DNA of 64,000 nucleotides from Chryseobacterium aahli (GCF_022699665.1 NZ_JALDNB010000009.1:62001-126000), one strand, 5' to 3'; numbered from the stretch's first letter, positions 7,767 to 16,650 are shown. The notes: generated by a model not told the origin, from the sequence alone. A program made the numbers and translations.

Positions 7767-8396
7767 ATGGAAAGTTTTGGAAAAGATTTACTGCAAAAAA
7801 TCAAAAAAGCTCAGCTCGGCGGCGCCAATGCACATGGAGTTTTCTCGCCGCCATACCGTGAAGTTCTTACCCATGATCAGATTATAGAAAACAATCCAAA
7901 ATTTGCTGCCGTAAATATTGTTCTTTATCTAAGGGATAACGAATGGTTTTTCCCACTCATCCAAAGAACAGAAAATGAGCGCGACAGACACAGCGGACAA
8001 ATATCTTTACCCGGAGGAAAACGTGAGGAATATGACAGAGATTTTGCTGAAACTGCCGTTCGTGAGACATCAGAAGAAATCGGTTTAGAAAAACCTTATG
8101 TAAGAATCATCCGTGAAATGTCTCCTATTTACATTCCGCCAAGTAATTTTTATGTTTATCCTTACATTTCATATTCGAAAAGAAATCCTGAGTTTATTCT
8201 TCAGGAAAGTGAGGCCGTAGAAGTTATTGAATTTCCAATCACCTCATTTTTAAATCTACCGGATTCACCGGAAATAATGTCATTGCCAGGTGCAAGAGGA
8301 AAAGAAGTTCCTGTAATTAATTTCAACGGATATATCATTTGGGGAGCAACCGCAATGATACTCAGCGAGTTCAGTCAGTTGATTAAAAAAATGTAA
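7767..8396 (+). CDS. NUDIX hydrolase, CoA pyrophosphatase-like
   Basis: This 209-residue protein carries a NUDIX box (LPGGKREEYDRDF, then RETSEEIGL) preceded by QRTENERDRHSGQISLPGG, the pattern of the UPF0035/NudL branch that hydrolyses CoA and its derivatives. As in that branch, the usual Glu in the middle of the box is not in the standard place. The length is normal. It stands at the head of a same-strand group, with plsC-like 8425 only 28 bases downstream. A role in CoA turnover next to a lipid acyltransferase is plausible but inferred. Confidence 0.85.
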   Translation: MESFGKDLLQKIKKAQLGGANAHGVFSPPYREVLTHDQIIENNPKFAAVNIVLYLRDNEWFFPLIQRTENERDRHSGQISLPGGKREEYDRDFAETAVRETSEEIGLEKPYVRIIREMSPIYIPPSNFYVYPYISYSKRNPEFILQESEAVEVIEFPITSFLNLPDSPEIMSLPGARGKEVPVINFNGYIIWGATAMILSEFSQLIKKM

Positions 8397-8401
8397 CTTT
8401 G
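8394..8401 (+). promoter_or_regulatory. Internal promoter -7 box for the acyltransferase
   Basis: TAACTTTG overlaps the TAA stop of the NUDIX gene and lies 23 nt before the ATG at 8425. Confidence 0.5.
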
Positions 8402-8424
8402 CAGATATTATGTTTAATTGAAAA

Positions 8425-9225
8425 ATGGCGAAGAAGAACATATTCACCGATTCGTTCGGCACTCCTTATTTTTTAAAAAGGTTTATCATTTTTATTCTGG
8501 GAATTATTTCTTACAGAAGATTTAACGGTTTTAATAAGCTGAAAATCACCGGAACAGAACATTTAGTAGACCTTCCGGATTCTAATGTCCTTTTCGTTTC
8601 CAATCATCAGACTTATTTTGCTGACGTTGCTGCAATGTATCATGCATTTTGTGCGGTAAACAATGGCTATTTAAACACGATAAAAAATCCGATTTACCTT
8701 CTTAATCCAAGAGTTGATTTTTATTACGTTGCAGCCGAAGAAACCATGAATAAAGGCATCCTTCCGAAAATTTTTAAAATCGCAGGCGCAGTAACAGTTA
8801 AAAGAACATGGAGAGCCGAAGGTAAAAATGTCAACAGAATGGTTGATTTGAGAGAAATTGATAATATCATGAAGGCCTTAGATAACGGTTGGGTGGCAAC
8901 TTTCCCGCAGGGAACCACCGCAGCATTTGCACAGGGAAGAAAAGGAACGGCAAAATTGATTAAAAATCAAAGACCAATTGTTATTCCAATTAAAATAAAT
9001 GGATTTAGAAGAGCGTTTGATAAAAAAGGGCTTCGTGTAAAAGTAACCGGAGTAAAACCAACAATGGAATTTAAAAAACCATTAGATATCAACTACGACG
9101 AAGAAAATGCACAACAAATTCTTCTGAAAATCATGACCGCTATTGAGCAGACTGAAGATTTCAACGTACTTCATACGTATGATGAAGAAATTAAAGCAAA
9201 GAAGTCTGAACAACCCAATCCATAA
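8425..9225 (+). CDS. 1-acyl-sn-glycerol-3-phosphate acyltransferase (PlsC family)
   Basis: The 266-residue protein has the acyltransferase block NHQTYFAD (HX4D, about residue 60), a hydrophobic membrane-associated N-terminus around FIIFILGIISY, and the second block FPQGTTAAFAQG in place of the usual FPEGTRS. The enzyme family adds the second acyl chain to lysophosphatidate or related lysolipids at the inner membrane. The Q in the second block is a departure from the standard Glu, so the exact acceptor is uncertain. It may belong to the ornithine- or lysolipid-acylating branch. Confidence 0.85.
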   Translation: MAKKNIFTDSFGTPYFLKRFIIFILGIISYRRFNGFNKLKITGTEHLVDLPDSNVLFVSNHQTYFADVAAMYHAFCAVNNGYLNTIKNPIYLLNPRVDFYYVAAEETMNKGILPKIFKIAGAVTVKRTWRAEGKNVNRMVDLREIDNIMKALDNGWVATFPQGTTAAFAQGRKGTAKLIKNQRPIVIPIKINGFRRAFDKKGLRVKVTGVKPTMEFKKPLDINYDEENAQQILLKIMTAIEQTEDFNVLHTYDEEIKAKKSEQPNP

Positions 9226-9242
9226 AAAAATTTAAAGTCATT

Positions 9243-9683
9243 ATGAAAAAATTAATAGCAATATTCCTATTAATCATGATTACGGTTTCTTGTAACAGCC
9301 AGAAAGTTTATTCAGATTTTGATATCAGTTATTCAAAAAGCGGAGGTTATGCACCGATCTATGAAAACCTTTTGATCAAAGGGAATGAAGCACATTATTC
9401 TTTCGAAGGTCAGGGAAAGAAATCCAAAACAACTTTCAAACTTACCAGTGAAGAAATTCAGAATCTTAATCAGGTTCTGACTCAGAATAACTTCAGACAT
9501 ATTGCCGAAGATCACAAAAAAATATACGACCGCATTGCCGTTTCCATCAATGTAAAAAATGGTGAAAACAGTGCCAATAAAACCGATGCCAGCATGATTA
9601 TGCCTCAGTCTCAGAAAAATTGGGATCAGATCGTGAATACTTTCCAAAACACCATCAGTAAAAACGTAAAAAACACTCCATAA
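9243..9683 (+). CDS. Small lipoprotein of unknown function
   Basis: The 146-residue product has a lipoprotein signal peptide (ITVSCNSQ, Cys17) and a mixed alpha/beta body (YSKSGGYAPIYENLLI, then LTSEEIQNLNQVL). I recognise no catalytic motif or named domain. It ends 2 nt before the TTG start of mpl, so the two are probably translated from one message. Such small lipoproteins are common in this group and often face the periplasm or the cell surface. Confidence 0.75.
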   Translation: MKKLIAIFLLIMITVSCNSQKVYSDFDISYSKSGGYAPIYENLLIKGNEAHYSFEGQGKKSKTTFKLTSEEIQNLNQVLTQNNFRHIAEDHKKIYDRIAVSINVKNGENSANKTDASMIMPQSQKNWDQIVNTFQNTISKNVKNTP

Positions 9684-9685
9684 AT

Positions 9686-11023
9686 TTGAAAACCCATTTC
9701 ATTGCCATCGGCGGAAGCGCCATGCACAACCTTGCGATTGCGTTAAAAGATAAAGGATATGAAGTTTCAGGCTCAGATGATGCCATTTTTGAACCTTCAA
9801 AATCAAGACTTGAGAAAAAAGGAATTCTTCCCGAAGAATTAGGCTGGTTTCCTGAGAAAATAACTTCAGATATTGATGCTATCATTCTTGGAATGCACGC
9901 TCATCAGGACAATCCTGAACTGGCAAAAGCAAAGGAATTAGGTCTAAAAATATATTCTTATCCTGAATTTTTATACGAACAGTCAAAAACCAAAACGAGA
10001 GTTGTCATCGCAGGCTCTCACGGGAAAACGACGATCACATCAATGATTCTTCATGTTCTGAATTTTCATCAGAAAGATGTGGATTTTATGGTGGGTGCTC
10101 AGCTGGAAGGTTTCGACTGCATGGTAAAACTAACGAAAGATAATGATTTTATGGTTTTAGAAGGGGACGAATATCTTTCCTCACCTATCGATCTTCGTTC
10201 AAAATTCTTACTGTATCAACCCAATATCGCTTTAATGAGCGGAATTGCCTGGGATCACATCAATGTTTTCAAAACATTTGATGATTACATTGAGCAATTT
10301 AGAAAATTCGTTGCAAGCATTACTCCGGGAGGAGTTTTGGTGTACAATGAAGAAGATCCAGAAGTTGTAAAAGTAGTTGAAAATGCTGAAAATTATTTCA
10401 GAAAAATCCCTTACAAAACTCCCGAATATGAAATCGTCAGTGGAAAAGTTCATTTAAAAACCGAAATGGGAGATATTCCGCTTTCTGTTTTTGGAGCACA
10501 CAATTTATTAAATCTTGAAGGAGCAAGGCATATCTGTCATACTTTAGGTATCATGGATGAAGATTTCTATGATGCCATCATGAGTTTTAAAGGGGCTTCT
10601 AAACGTCTTGAGAAAGTTGAAAGAGAAGACAAGGGAATTCTTTATAAAGACTTCGCACATGCTCCCAGCAAAGTAAAAGCTGTGGTAAAAGCTTTCTGTG
10701 AGCAGTTTAAAAACGAAAAAAAATATGGCTTTCTTGAGCTACACACTTATTCAAGTTTAAACCCTGTATTTTTAGAACAATATGATCACGCAATGGATGG
10801 TCTGGATGAAGCTATCGTTTTCTATTCCGAAGATGCTTTAAAAATCAAAAGAATGGAGCCGATTTCTCCCGACTTGATCAAAGAAAAATTTAAGAACGAA
10901 AATCTGAAAGTCTTTACCAATGCTGAAGAACTTCATGCTTACTGGGATTTATTAGATAAAACTAAAGGAGTTTATATGATGATGAGTTCGGGTAATTTTG
11001 GGGGATTGGATTTAGCTAAATAA
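9686..11023 (+). CDS. mpl: Mpl, UDP-MurNAc:L-Ala-gamma-D-Glu-meso-DAP ligase (murein recycling)
   Basis: This 445-residue Mur ligase has an N-terminal Rossmann part (HFIAIGGSAMHNLA), the ATP loop GSHGKTT (about residue 110), EGDEY and the DFAHAPSK block typical of Mpl. It joins recycled tripeptide to UDP-MurNAc in the cytoplasm. The start is a TTG at 9686: the first ATG in frame (9722) would remove the glycine-rich loop, so the TTG is strongly preferred. It follows the preceding stop by 2 nt. Length is close to the 457 residues of E. coli Mpl. Confidence 0.9.
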   Translation: MKTHFIAIGGSAMHNLAIALKDKGYEVSGSDDAIFEPSKSRLEKKGILPEELGWFPEKITSDIDAIILGMHAHQDNPELAKAKELGLKIYSYPEFLYEQSKTKTRVVIAGSHGKTTITSMILHVLNFHQKDVDFMVGAQLEGFDCMVKLTKDNDFMVLEGDEYLSSPIDLRSKFLLYQPNIALMSGIAWDHINVFKTFDDYIEQFRKFVASITPGGVLVYNEEDPEVVKVVENAENYFRKIPYKTPEYEIVSGKVHLKTEMGDIPLSVFGAHNLLNLEGARHICHTLGIMDEDFYDAIMSFKGASKRLEKVEREDKGILYKDFAHAPSKVKAVVKAFCEQFKNEKKYGFLELHTYSSLNPVFLEQYDHAMDGLDEAIVFYSEDALKIKRMEPISPDLIKEKFKNENLKVFTNAEELHAYWDLLDKTKGVYMMMSSGNFGGLDLAK

Positions 11024-11107
11024 GATTTTTATCACTAATATATAATTGATTTAATTCCATAACTTCGTTTTGCATATGTAAGTTATCAATAATGCTAAAA
11101 CCGCATC

Positions 11108-11809
11108 ATGACAGAACTTTTAGATTCAAGAAACCAAAATTTATGGAATGACATTCAAGAGAAATTTAATATTTCATTTGTAGATACCATTAATGGAAAT
11201 TATGGTTGTTATTCACAAAATGACAGTGTCATTTTTTACATTGACAGCAAGCACTTGTGTAAAGATTCATTCACACATGAATTGTTGCATATCTATTTGA
11301 GGCTTAAAGAATTTTACATTGGTGCTGGATTAAAACTTACAATCAAAGATAGTAGCATTTTATCCAATATTATGTCTGACAAATTACTTGAACACATGGG
11401 AAATTGTTTGGATCATGTGAAAATGCTTCCTATCTATTTAGAAATGGGATTTGACAGAAAGAAATTTATAGTTGACTACAATCTTTACAAATGCACAACC
11501 CAGGAATTACAATTTTTAAGAGAACATTACAACACCGGTAACCGAATAAATTTAAATGTTGTAGACCCATATATAGGAAGAATTGTATCAATAATAGCAG
11601 ATCCAAATGATCAGTTTGATTATTCAAATGACTTAGTAGAACTAGAAAAGATTGATCCTTATTTATATCAGATTATTGTAAAGCTTTATGATGATTGTAA
11701 AGAGATCAAACTTGAAGATAGAAGTATACTTGATGATGATGATCATAGTGCAGTATACAACTTTTATCAGAATATGAAAACCTGGATGTCAAAAAACATG
11801 ATTAATTAA
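11108..11809 (+). CDS. Unknown protein with HELLH zinc-protease-like motif
   Basis: The 233-residue protein has no signal peptide and contains FTHELLHIYLR at about residue 57, a perfect HExxH zinc-binding motif as in many metallopeptidases. A downstream third ligand is not certain; acidic residues occur in SDKLLEHMGN. The C-terminus is acidic (LDDDDHS). It sits alone between mpl and a bidirectional terminator. A cytosolic metallopeptidase is possible, but a chance HExxH cannot be excluded without a family search. Confidence 0.7.
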   Translation: MTELLDSRNQNLWNDIQEKFNISFVDTINGNYGCYSQNDSVIFYIDSKHLCKDSFTHELLHIYLRLKEFYIGAGLKLTIKDSSILSNIMSDKLLEHMGNCLDHVKMLPIYLEMGFDRKKFIVDYNLYKCTTQELQFLREHYNTGNRINLNVVDPYIGRIVSIIADPNDQFDYSNDLVELEKIDPYLYQIIVKLYDDCKEIKLEDRSILDDDDHSAVYNFYQNMKTWMSKNMIN

Positions 11810-11865
11810 TGTACAGAATAATTCTTTCTTAGCTAGAAAATTTTCAAACTACTCATTAAAAATGT

Positions 11866-11904
11866 AAAAAACTCTTTCTGAAATAAATCTGAAAGAGTTT
11901 TTTT
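11866..11904. terminator. Bidirectional terminator
   Basis: AACTCTTTC (11870-11878) pairs with GAAAGAGTT (11891-11899), followed by T on the plus strand and preceded by A-rich DNA. It serves the genes ending at 11809 and 11918. Confidence 0.8.
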
Positions 11905-11917
11905 ATTTTATAACTTA

Positions 11918-12793
11918 CTAAATATCTGCCACAGCATTCAACATTTTTTCTTCCCAAGACGGATCTTTCGGGTCAAAAAACAATCTTTTTCCGGTGTCTA
12001 AAGAACGGACAACATTCATTTCTTCTTCTGATAATTCAAAATCAAAAACATTAAAATTCTCTTCAATTCTTGAAGGCGTCACAGACTTAGGAATCACACA
12101 GAAACCTTCCTGCAAATGCCACCTCAGAATAACCTGAGCAACTGTTTTGTTGTATTTTTCGGCAATATTTTTTAAATCCTGATTTTCTAAAAGTTCTGCA
12201 TTTCCATTTCCCAGCGGGCTCCAAGGTTGAGTTACAATGTTATTTTCTTTATTGTAAACCTGAAGTTCTTTTTGTTGGAAAATCGGGTGTAATTCAATTT
12301 GGTTAATCACAGGAAGAACTGTAGAATTTGCTTTTAATTCCTCTAATTTTTCAACTGTGAAATTACAAACACCAATCGCTTTGATTTTCCCTTCATGATA
12401 CAACTCTTCCATTGCCTTCCAAGCTCCCATAAAATCCGAGTAAGGCCAGTGGATAAGATACATATCCAGATAATCCAATTGCAATCTGTCGAGAGTCCTT
12501 TGAAAAGCAGCTTTCGCCTTGTCATAGGTTGTATCCTGAACCCATAATTTGGAAGTTACAAACAAGTCCTCTCTATCTACTCCACTATTTTTTATAGCAT
12601 TTCCAACAGCAGTTTCATTTTGGTAAATAGCAGCCGTATCAATCATTCTGTAGCCCACTTCAATGGCTTTTACAACAGCGTTCTCGCATTCCTGCATATC
12701 TTCCATTTGCCAGACTCCAAAGCCTAAAGCGGGAATATCAATTCCGTTATTCAATGTAATTACAGGCTGTCCTGTGTATGTTTTTTGTTGCAT
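11918..12793 (-). CDS. Aldo/keto reductase
   Basis: This 291-residue NADPH-dependent reductase has all four catalytic residues of the family: Asp and Tyr in MIDTAAIYQNE, Lys in VTSKLW and His in YLIHWPYS. The C-terminus has the NADP-binding block IPKSVTPSRIEENF. The family reduces aldehydes and ketones, including methylglyoxal and lipid aldehydes. It lies 39 bases downstream of a LysR regulator on the same strand, with an mdaB-like quinone reductase divergently placed, so a role in a redox or aldehyde stress response is likely. Confidence 0.93.
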   Translation of the reverse strand: MQQKTYTGQPVITLNNGIDIPALGFGVWQMEDMQECENAVVKAIEVGYRMIDTAAIYQNETAVGNAIKNSGVDREDLFVTSKLWVQDTTYDKAKAAFQRTLDRLQLDYLDMYLIHWPYSDFMGAWKAMEELYHEGKIKAIGVCNFTVEKLEELKANSTVLPVINQIELHPIFQQKELQVYNKENNIVTQPWSPLGNGNAELLENQDLKNIAEKYNKTVAQVILRWHLQEGFCVIPKSVTPSRIEENFNVFDFELSEEEMNVVRSLDTGKRLFFDPKDPSWEEKMLNAVADI

Positions 12794-12832
12794 AATTGCT
12801 TTTTTTAATTTAAAATAAATTTATTGTAAGTT

Positions 12833-13738
12833 CTAATTAATTTTTCCCATAATCTGTCGGAACAAACCTTTGATATGATCAATTTCATTCTGATACATCG
12901 TTTGTTTTCTACAACCAAAGTACAAGGTATTTTCTAATTTTTTTTCGCCTTCCCAAATCAGTTTCACATCACCATTTTCTATTTCATTTTTGCATAAAAA
13001 ATCAGGAACCACAGCCAATCCAATCCCGCCTTTCAGACAACGGATAATGGAATTCAGGTTTGGAACAATATAATTGGGTCTGAAATTAGGTTTATGCCCA
13101 AAATTCAACAGCCAAAACTGAAAAAGATGCTCCATATCTCCGGTTGTTCCGTACCATTTTTCCTGTTTCAGCCAACTTTCGATTTCCTTAAAATCTTCGG
13201 TTTTTAAAACCTCTTTAAAACTATCTGTATCAACATTTTTTCCGCCAACTAAAATAATTTGTTCAGAAGAAAATGCTTCGTGCAGAATGTTGGGAGAAGT
13301 TCCTTTTTTTGGAGTAATGATTAAATCTAAAATTCCTTTATCAAGCTGATCGAGCATTTCAGGATATTCGCCAAAGCTGATAATTAAATTAAAATCTAAT
13401 GTTGAAACATATTGTTCCAGAGTTGTCTGAAAAGTTTCAAAGCACATTCCTACACTGATGGTCGGGGTGGTCTTTTCAGTCGATTTCTGAAAGTTTTTTT
13501 CCACATCTTCCAATTTAGATAAAGCTTCGGAAACTGCGTTGAACAAAACTTTCCCTCTCTCAGTCGGAATCATTTTCCGTCCTGTCCTGTCAAATAATTT
13601 ATACCCGACATACGCTTCCAATGAACCTAAATGAAGGCTCACTCCGGGTTGCGAAATAAACAGAGAATCTGCCGCTCCGGTTAAAGTTCCGGTTTTATAA
13701 ATCGCTTTGAAAGTTCGATACCATTCTAAATTAACCAT
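12833..13738 (-). CDS. LysR-family transcriptional regulator
   Basis: The 301-residue protein has an N-terminal winged helix-turn-helix (TGAADSLFISQPGVSLHLGSLE, about residues 18-40; key residues AADSL, SQPGVS) and a substrate-binding-like effector domain (about 90-295). It is divergent from mdaB at 13918 with 179 bases between, the classic LysR arrangement. A near-palindrome in that gap (13825-13854) is a good operator candidate. It probably controls both the aldo/keto reductase and the mdaB group; the inducer is unknown, perhaps a quinone or electrophile. Confidence 0.92.
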   Translation of the reverse strand: MVNLEWYRTFKAIYKTGTLTGAADSLFISQPGVSLHLGSLEAYVGYKLFDRTGRKMIPTERGKVLFNAVSEALSKLEDVEKNFQKSTEKTTPTISVGMCFETFQTTLEQYVSTLDFNLIISFGEYPEMLDQLDKGILDLIITPKKGTSPNILHEAFSSEQIILVGGKNVDTDSFKEVLKTEDFKEIESWLKQEKWYGTTGDMEHLFQFWLLNFGHKPNFRPNYIVPNLNSIIRCLKGGIGLAVVPDFLCKNEIENGDVKLIWEGEKKLENTLYFGCRKQTMYQNEIDHIKGLFRQIMGKIN

Positions 13739-13824
13739 AATTTTTAATTATAAAATGAATTATTAATTGTCGATTTCGCTTCGCAAGTTAGGACTAAGTT
13801 TTTAAAAATAGACAATTTTATTAT

Positions 13825-13854
13825 CATAATTATAATACAAAACTATAATTTATG
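13825..13854. promoter_or_regulatory. Near-palindrome, candidate LysR operator
   Basis: The 30-base site starts CATAAT, ends ATTTATG and has arms ATAATTATA / TATAATTTAT around AATACAAAAC. It lies 28 bases upstream of the mdaB -7 box, where a LysR activator usually binds. Confidence 0.45.
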
Positions 13855-13881
13855 TTATTTTTATTATACAAAGACCAGCCA

Positions 13882-13889
13882 TAACTTTG
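13882..13889 (+). promoter_or_regulatory. mdaB promoter -7 box
   Basis: TAACTTTG fits TAnnTTTG and ends 28 nt before the ATG at 13918. Confidence 0.6.
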
Positions 13890-13917
13890 CATCATAAAAT
13901 TTAAACATTTACTAAAA

Positions 13918-14532
13918 ATGAAAAAAGTATTAGTTATTAACGGCGGACAAAATTTCGGACATTCCGGAGGAAAATATAATCAGACGATTGCAGAAAACAC
14001 TTTGGAAGCCTTAAAAGAATTTGAAAATGTAGAAATTAAAATTTCGAATATCAGCGAAGGTTACGATAAAAATGAAGAAGTGGAGAAATTTGTTTGGGCA
14101 GATTTTATTATCTATCACACCCCAATCTGGTGGTTTCAATTGCCGAATGGTTTCAAAAAATATATTGATGAAGTTTTCACAGCCGGCCATGCCAAAGGAA
14201 TTTACATGAGCGACGGAAGATCTTCTGATAACCCAAAAATCAACTACGGAACCGGCGGAATGTTGGGCGGAAGAAAATACATGCTTACTACAAGCTGGAA
14301 TGCACCGGAAACTGCCTTCACACTTCCCGGAGAATTTTTCAGCGAAACAAGTGTTGACAACGGACCGTTATTCGGTTTTCACAGAATGAACTCTTTCGTT
14401 TCATTGGAAAAAATGGAGAGTTTTCATTTTCATGATGTAGAAAAAAATGCAAATATTGAGCGTGACATGAAATTGTACAGAGAACACGTTACAACCGTTT
14501 TCGAGAAAGAATTAAAACCACAATTAGCCTAA
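13918..14532 (+). CDS. mdaB: MdaB-like NADPH quinone oxidoreductase
   Basis: This 204-residue flavodoxin-fold protein begins KKVLVINGG and contains HTPIWWFQLPNGFKKYIDEV, the quinone-site block of MdaB, plus TSWNAPETAF near residue 120. MdaB reduces quinones by two electrons using NADPH and bound FAD. The stop and the next start overlap by one base (TAATG), and the next gene encodes an ABM-type monooxygenase like YgiN. E. coli also pairs mdaB with ygiN, which supports a quinone redox cycle. Confidence 0.9.
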   Translation: MKKVLVINGGQNFGHSGGKYNQTIAENTLEALKEFENVEIKISNISEGYDKNEEVEKFVWADFIIYHTPIWWFQLPNGFKKYIDEVFTAGHAKGIYMSDGRSSDNPKINYGTGGMLGGRKYMLTTSWNAPETAFTLPGEFFSETSVDNGPLFGFHRMNSFVSLEKMESFHFHDVEKNANIERDMKLYREHVTTVFEKELKPQLA

Positions 14533-14819
14533 TGAAAATCTATCTCACAGCAATCATCAAAGCAAAAGAAGAACACAGAACCGAAGTTTTGGAAGTTCTT
14601 CAGAAGATGGTAACAGAAACAAAAAAAGAAGAAGCCAACGAATTGTACGCACTTCATCAGGGAATTGAAGATAAAAATCATTTCATTTTCTATGAAATCT
14701 GGAAAAGCGAAGAAGGTTTGAAACAACATAACGAGCAATCATATATAAAAGCTTTCGGAGATTTGGTTGATGAAAAACTGCAGGAAAAGCCACAGATTTA
14801 TTTAACAGAAATTATTTAA
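14532..14819 (+). CDS. ABM-domain monooxygenase, YgiN-like
   Basis: The 95-residue protein has the antibiotic-biosynthesis-monooxygenase fold pattern: a first strand YLTAIIKAK, a helix with HRTEVLEVLQKMV, and HFIFYEIWKSEEGLKQHN, which is typical of the family. E. coli YgiN oxidises quinols and works with MdaB. Gene overlap with mdaB argues for coupled translation. Length and layout are normal for a dimeric ferredoxin-like barrel. Confidence 0.88.
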   Translation: MKIYLTAIIKAKEEHRTEVLEVLQKMVTETKKEEANELYALHQGIEDKNHFIFYEIWKSEEGLKQHNEQSYIKAFGDLVDEKLQEKPQIYLTEII

Positions 14820-14821
14820 AT

Positions 14822-15574
14822 ATGAAAAAATTAGCATTATTAATTCTTTCCGTTTTTACAATAGGATTTGTTAATTCTCAAACCAAAAAATCAAAGAATA
14901 TGAAAAAGAAAATTCTTTTCGTGGTAACAAGTCACGACAAAAAAGGTGATACAGGAGAAGATACAGGATACTACCTCGGTGAAGTTTCGCATCCATGGGA
15001 AGTCCTTCACAAAGCCGGTTACGAAATTGATTTTGTAAGTCCAAAAGGCGGAACCCCACCTGTCGATGGATTTGATTTGAAAGATCCTGTCAACAAAGAA
15101 TTTTGGGAAAACAAAGAATACAAAACTAAAATAGATCATTCCTTGAAACCATCAGAAGTAAAGCCTGAAGATTATTCAACAATTTTTTACGCAGGCGGTC
15201 ACGGTGCGATGTGGGATTTCGCAGACAATACAGAATTGGCAAAAATTGCTTCTATCATCTATGAAAACGGAGGAATTGTCGCAGGAGTTTGTCATGGACC
15301 TGCTGGTCTGGTGAATATCAAACTGAATAATGGAAAATATTTGGTTGATGGAAAGAAGATCAATGCGTTTACGAATGAAGAAGAATCTGAAGTAAAACTG
15401 ACACATGTAGTTCCTTTTCTTTTAGAAGATAAATTGAAAGAAAGAGGTGCGAAATTTGAGAAATCTGGACTTTGGCAGAATCATGTTGTGACAGACCAAA
15501 GAGTGATCACAGGACAAAATCCGCAATCTGCAAAAAGTGTAGGCGAGGCGATTTTGAGTGAGTTGAAAAAATAA
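14822..15574 (+). CDS. Exported DJ-1/PfpI (Hsp31-like) family protein
   Basis: The 250-residue protein has a signal peptide (1-19, ending FVNSQ), then the DJ-1/PfpI fold. Catalytic candidates are Glu in GEVSHPWE and Cys in the nucleophile elbow GVCHGPAG. Related proteins act as glyoxalase III or deglycase/chaperone and are usually cytosolic; the signal peptide here points to the periplasm. A second ATG (MKKKILFV, residue 26) could give a cytosolic form, but the first start is only 2 nt after the preceding stop. It belongs to the same operon as mdaB. Confidence 0.87.
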   Translation: MKKLALLILSVFTIGFVNSQTKKSKNMKKKILFVVTSHDKKGDTGEDTGYYLGEVSHPWEVLHKAGYEIDFVSPKGGTPPVDGFDLKDPVNKEFWENKEYKTKIDHSLKPSEVKPEDYSTIFYAGGHGAMWDFADNTELAKIASIIYENGGIVAGVCHGPAGLVNIKLNNGKYLVDGKKINAFTNEEESEVKLTHVVPFLLEDKLKERGAKFEKSGLWQNHVVTDQRVITGQNPQSAKSVGEAILSELKK

Positions 15575-15635
15575 CTTCATACTTTTTAATTCAAATTGGT
15601 GTAAATATTTCATTACATCAATTAAAAATCAAGAC

Positions 15636-16139
15636 ATGAAACTACTTCCAACTTTTCTATTCACAATATTTCTGATGTGTAATTTTTCAGCACAGAAGAA
15701 AGAAATTTGCAGATACACAAAAACTCCCACAGGTTATCTGATGGTACTTCGTGAAAATGATGATGTCCTGGCTCAGATTGAGAATCTTGCAAAGACTGAG
15801 AATATTCCGTCCGCAAGCTTTACGGGAATTGGTTTTGCGAAAGAAGTAACTTTTGGATTTTACGATTTTCAAGCTAAAAAATTTAATCCCAAGACGTTTA
15901 AAAAAGTTGAGATGGGAAGTCTGACGGGTTCAATTGCATGGAATGAAAAAGGTCCGTCAATCCACGTTCATGGAGTCGCAACTGATGAGAAATTTGATGC
16001 GTACGGCGGTCATCTTCTTTCCCTTCACGTCGGAACGGGCTCGATGGAAATCTATGTAACCGTTAATGATAAAAAATTAGAAAGGAAAATAGAACAACCT
16101 TTGAATGCTAACGTGCTTCAACTGAATTGTCAACAATAA
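15636..16139 (+). CDS. Exported PPC/DUF296-domain protein
   Basis: This 167-residue protein has a signal peptide (ending NFSAQ) and a single PPC/DUF296 domain: YLMVLRENDDVLAQIE, SFTGIGFAKEVTFGFYD, and the metal-site-like HVHGVATDEKFDAYGGHL. In plants the domain goes with DNA-binding AT-hooks; bacterial single-domain versions form trimers of unknown function. The export signal means that a DNA-binding role is unlikely here. It is the last gene before a terminator. Confidence 0.82.
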   Translation: MKLLPTFLFTIFLMCNFSAQKKEICRYTKTPTGYLMVLRENDDVLAQIENLAKTENIPSASFTGIGFAKEVTFGFYDFQAKKFNPKTFKKVEMGSLTGSIAWNEKGPSIHVHGVATDEKFDAYGGHLLSLHVGTGSMEIYVTVNDKKLERKIEQPLNANVLQLNCQQ

Positions 16140-16149
16140 TTATTAAACA

Positions 16150-16184
16150 AAAATAGCTTCTCAAATTCTGGGAAGCTATTTTTG
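16150..16184. terminator. Bidirectional terminator
   Basis: AAAATAGCTTC (16150-16160) pairs with GAAGCTATTTT (16172-16182). T and A runs flank the stem on both strands. Confidence 0.85.
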
Positions 16185-16201
16185 TTAAAGGCAAAACTGA
16201 A

Positions 16202-16645
16202 TTACCTTGCTATCGGTAAATGGGTACTGATTGCAATTCTGTTCCACATATTAATCGAAACAGCAGCCATGATAATATCTGCAATCTGCGTTTCATTAAA
16301 AAGTACTTTCGCCTTCTCGTAAGTTTCCTCAGAAAGTCCTTTTTGACTGATTAATGTTACCTCTTCTGCAACCATTAAAATTACCTGTTCTTCTTCTGTG
16401 AACAATTCTTTTGCATCTCTCCATGCATTCAAAAGAAAAATTCTCTGCGGAGTTTCACCGTATTTCAAGGCATCTTTCGTGTGCATATCCAGACAGAAGG
16501 CACATCCGTTGATCTGGGAAGCTCTGATTTTAATTAATTCTTTCTGAATAGGAGTTAAAAAACTGTTTTGAAGGGCAGCCTCCATTCCAATTCCTGCTTT
16601 GTAAGCGGCATCGTGCGTCGTTGCCATGTTGAATCTTGCGCTCAT
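16202..16645 (-). CDS. AhpD-like carboxymuconolactone decarboxylase family protein
   Basis: The 147-residue all-helical protein has the CxxC-H motif CAFCLDMH typical of the alkylhydroperoxidase D (AhpD) and CMD family, preceded by KIRASQINGC. Family members reduce peroxides through the cysteine pair. It lies 5 nt after a DoxX gene and near a Crp/Fnr regulator. This grouping suggests an operon for peroxide or thiol stress, though the electron partner is not shown. Confidence 0.9.
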   Translation of the reverse strand: MSARFNMATTHDAAYKAGIGMEAALQNSFLTPIQKELIKIRASQINGCAFCLDMHTKDALKYGETPQRIFLLNAWRDAKELFTEEEQVILMVAEEVTLISQKGLSEETYEKAKVLFNETQIADIIMAAVSINMWNRIAISTHLPIAR

Positions 16646-16650
16646 ACTAT

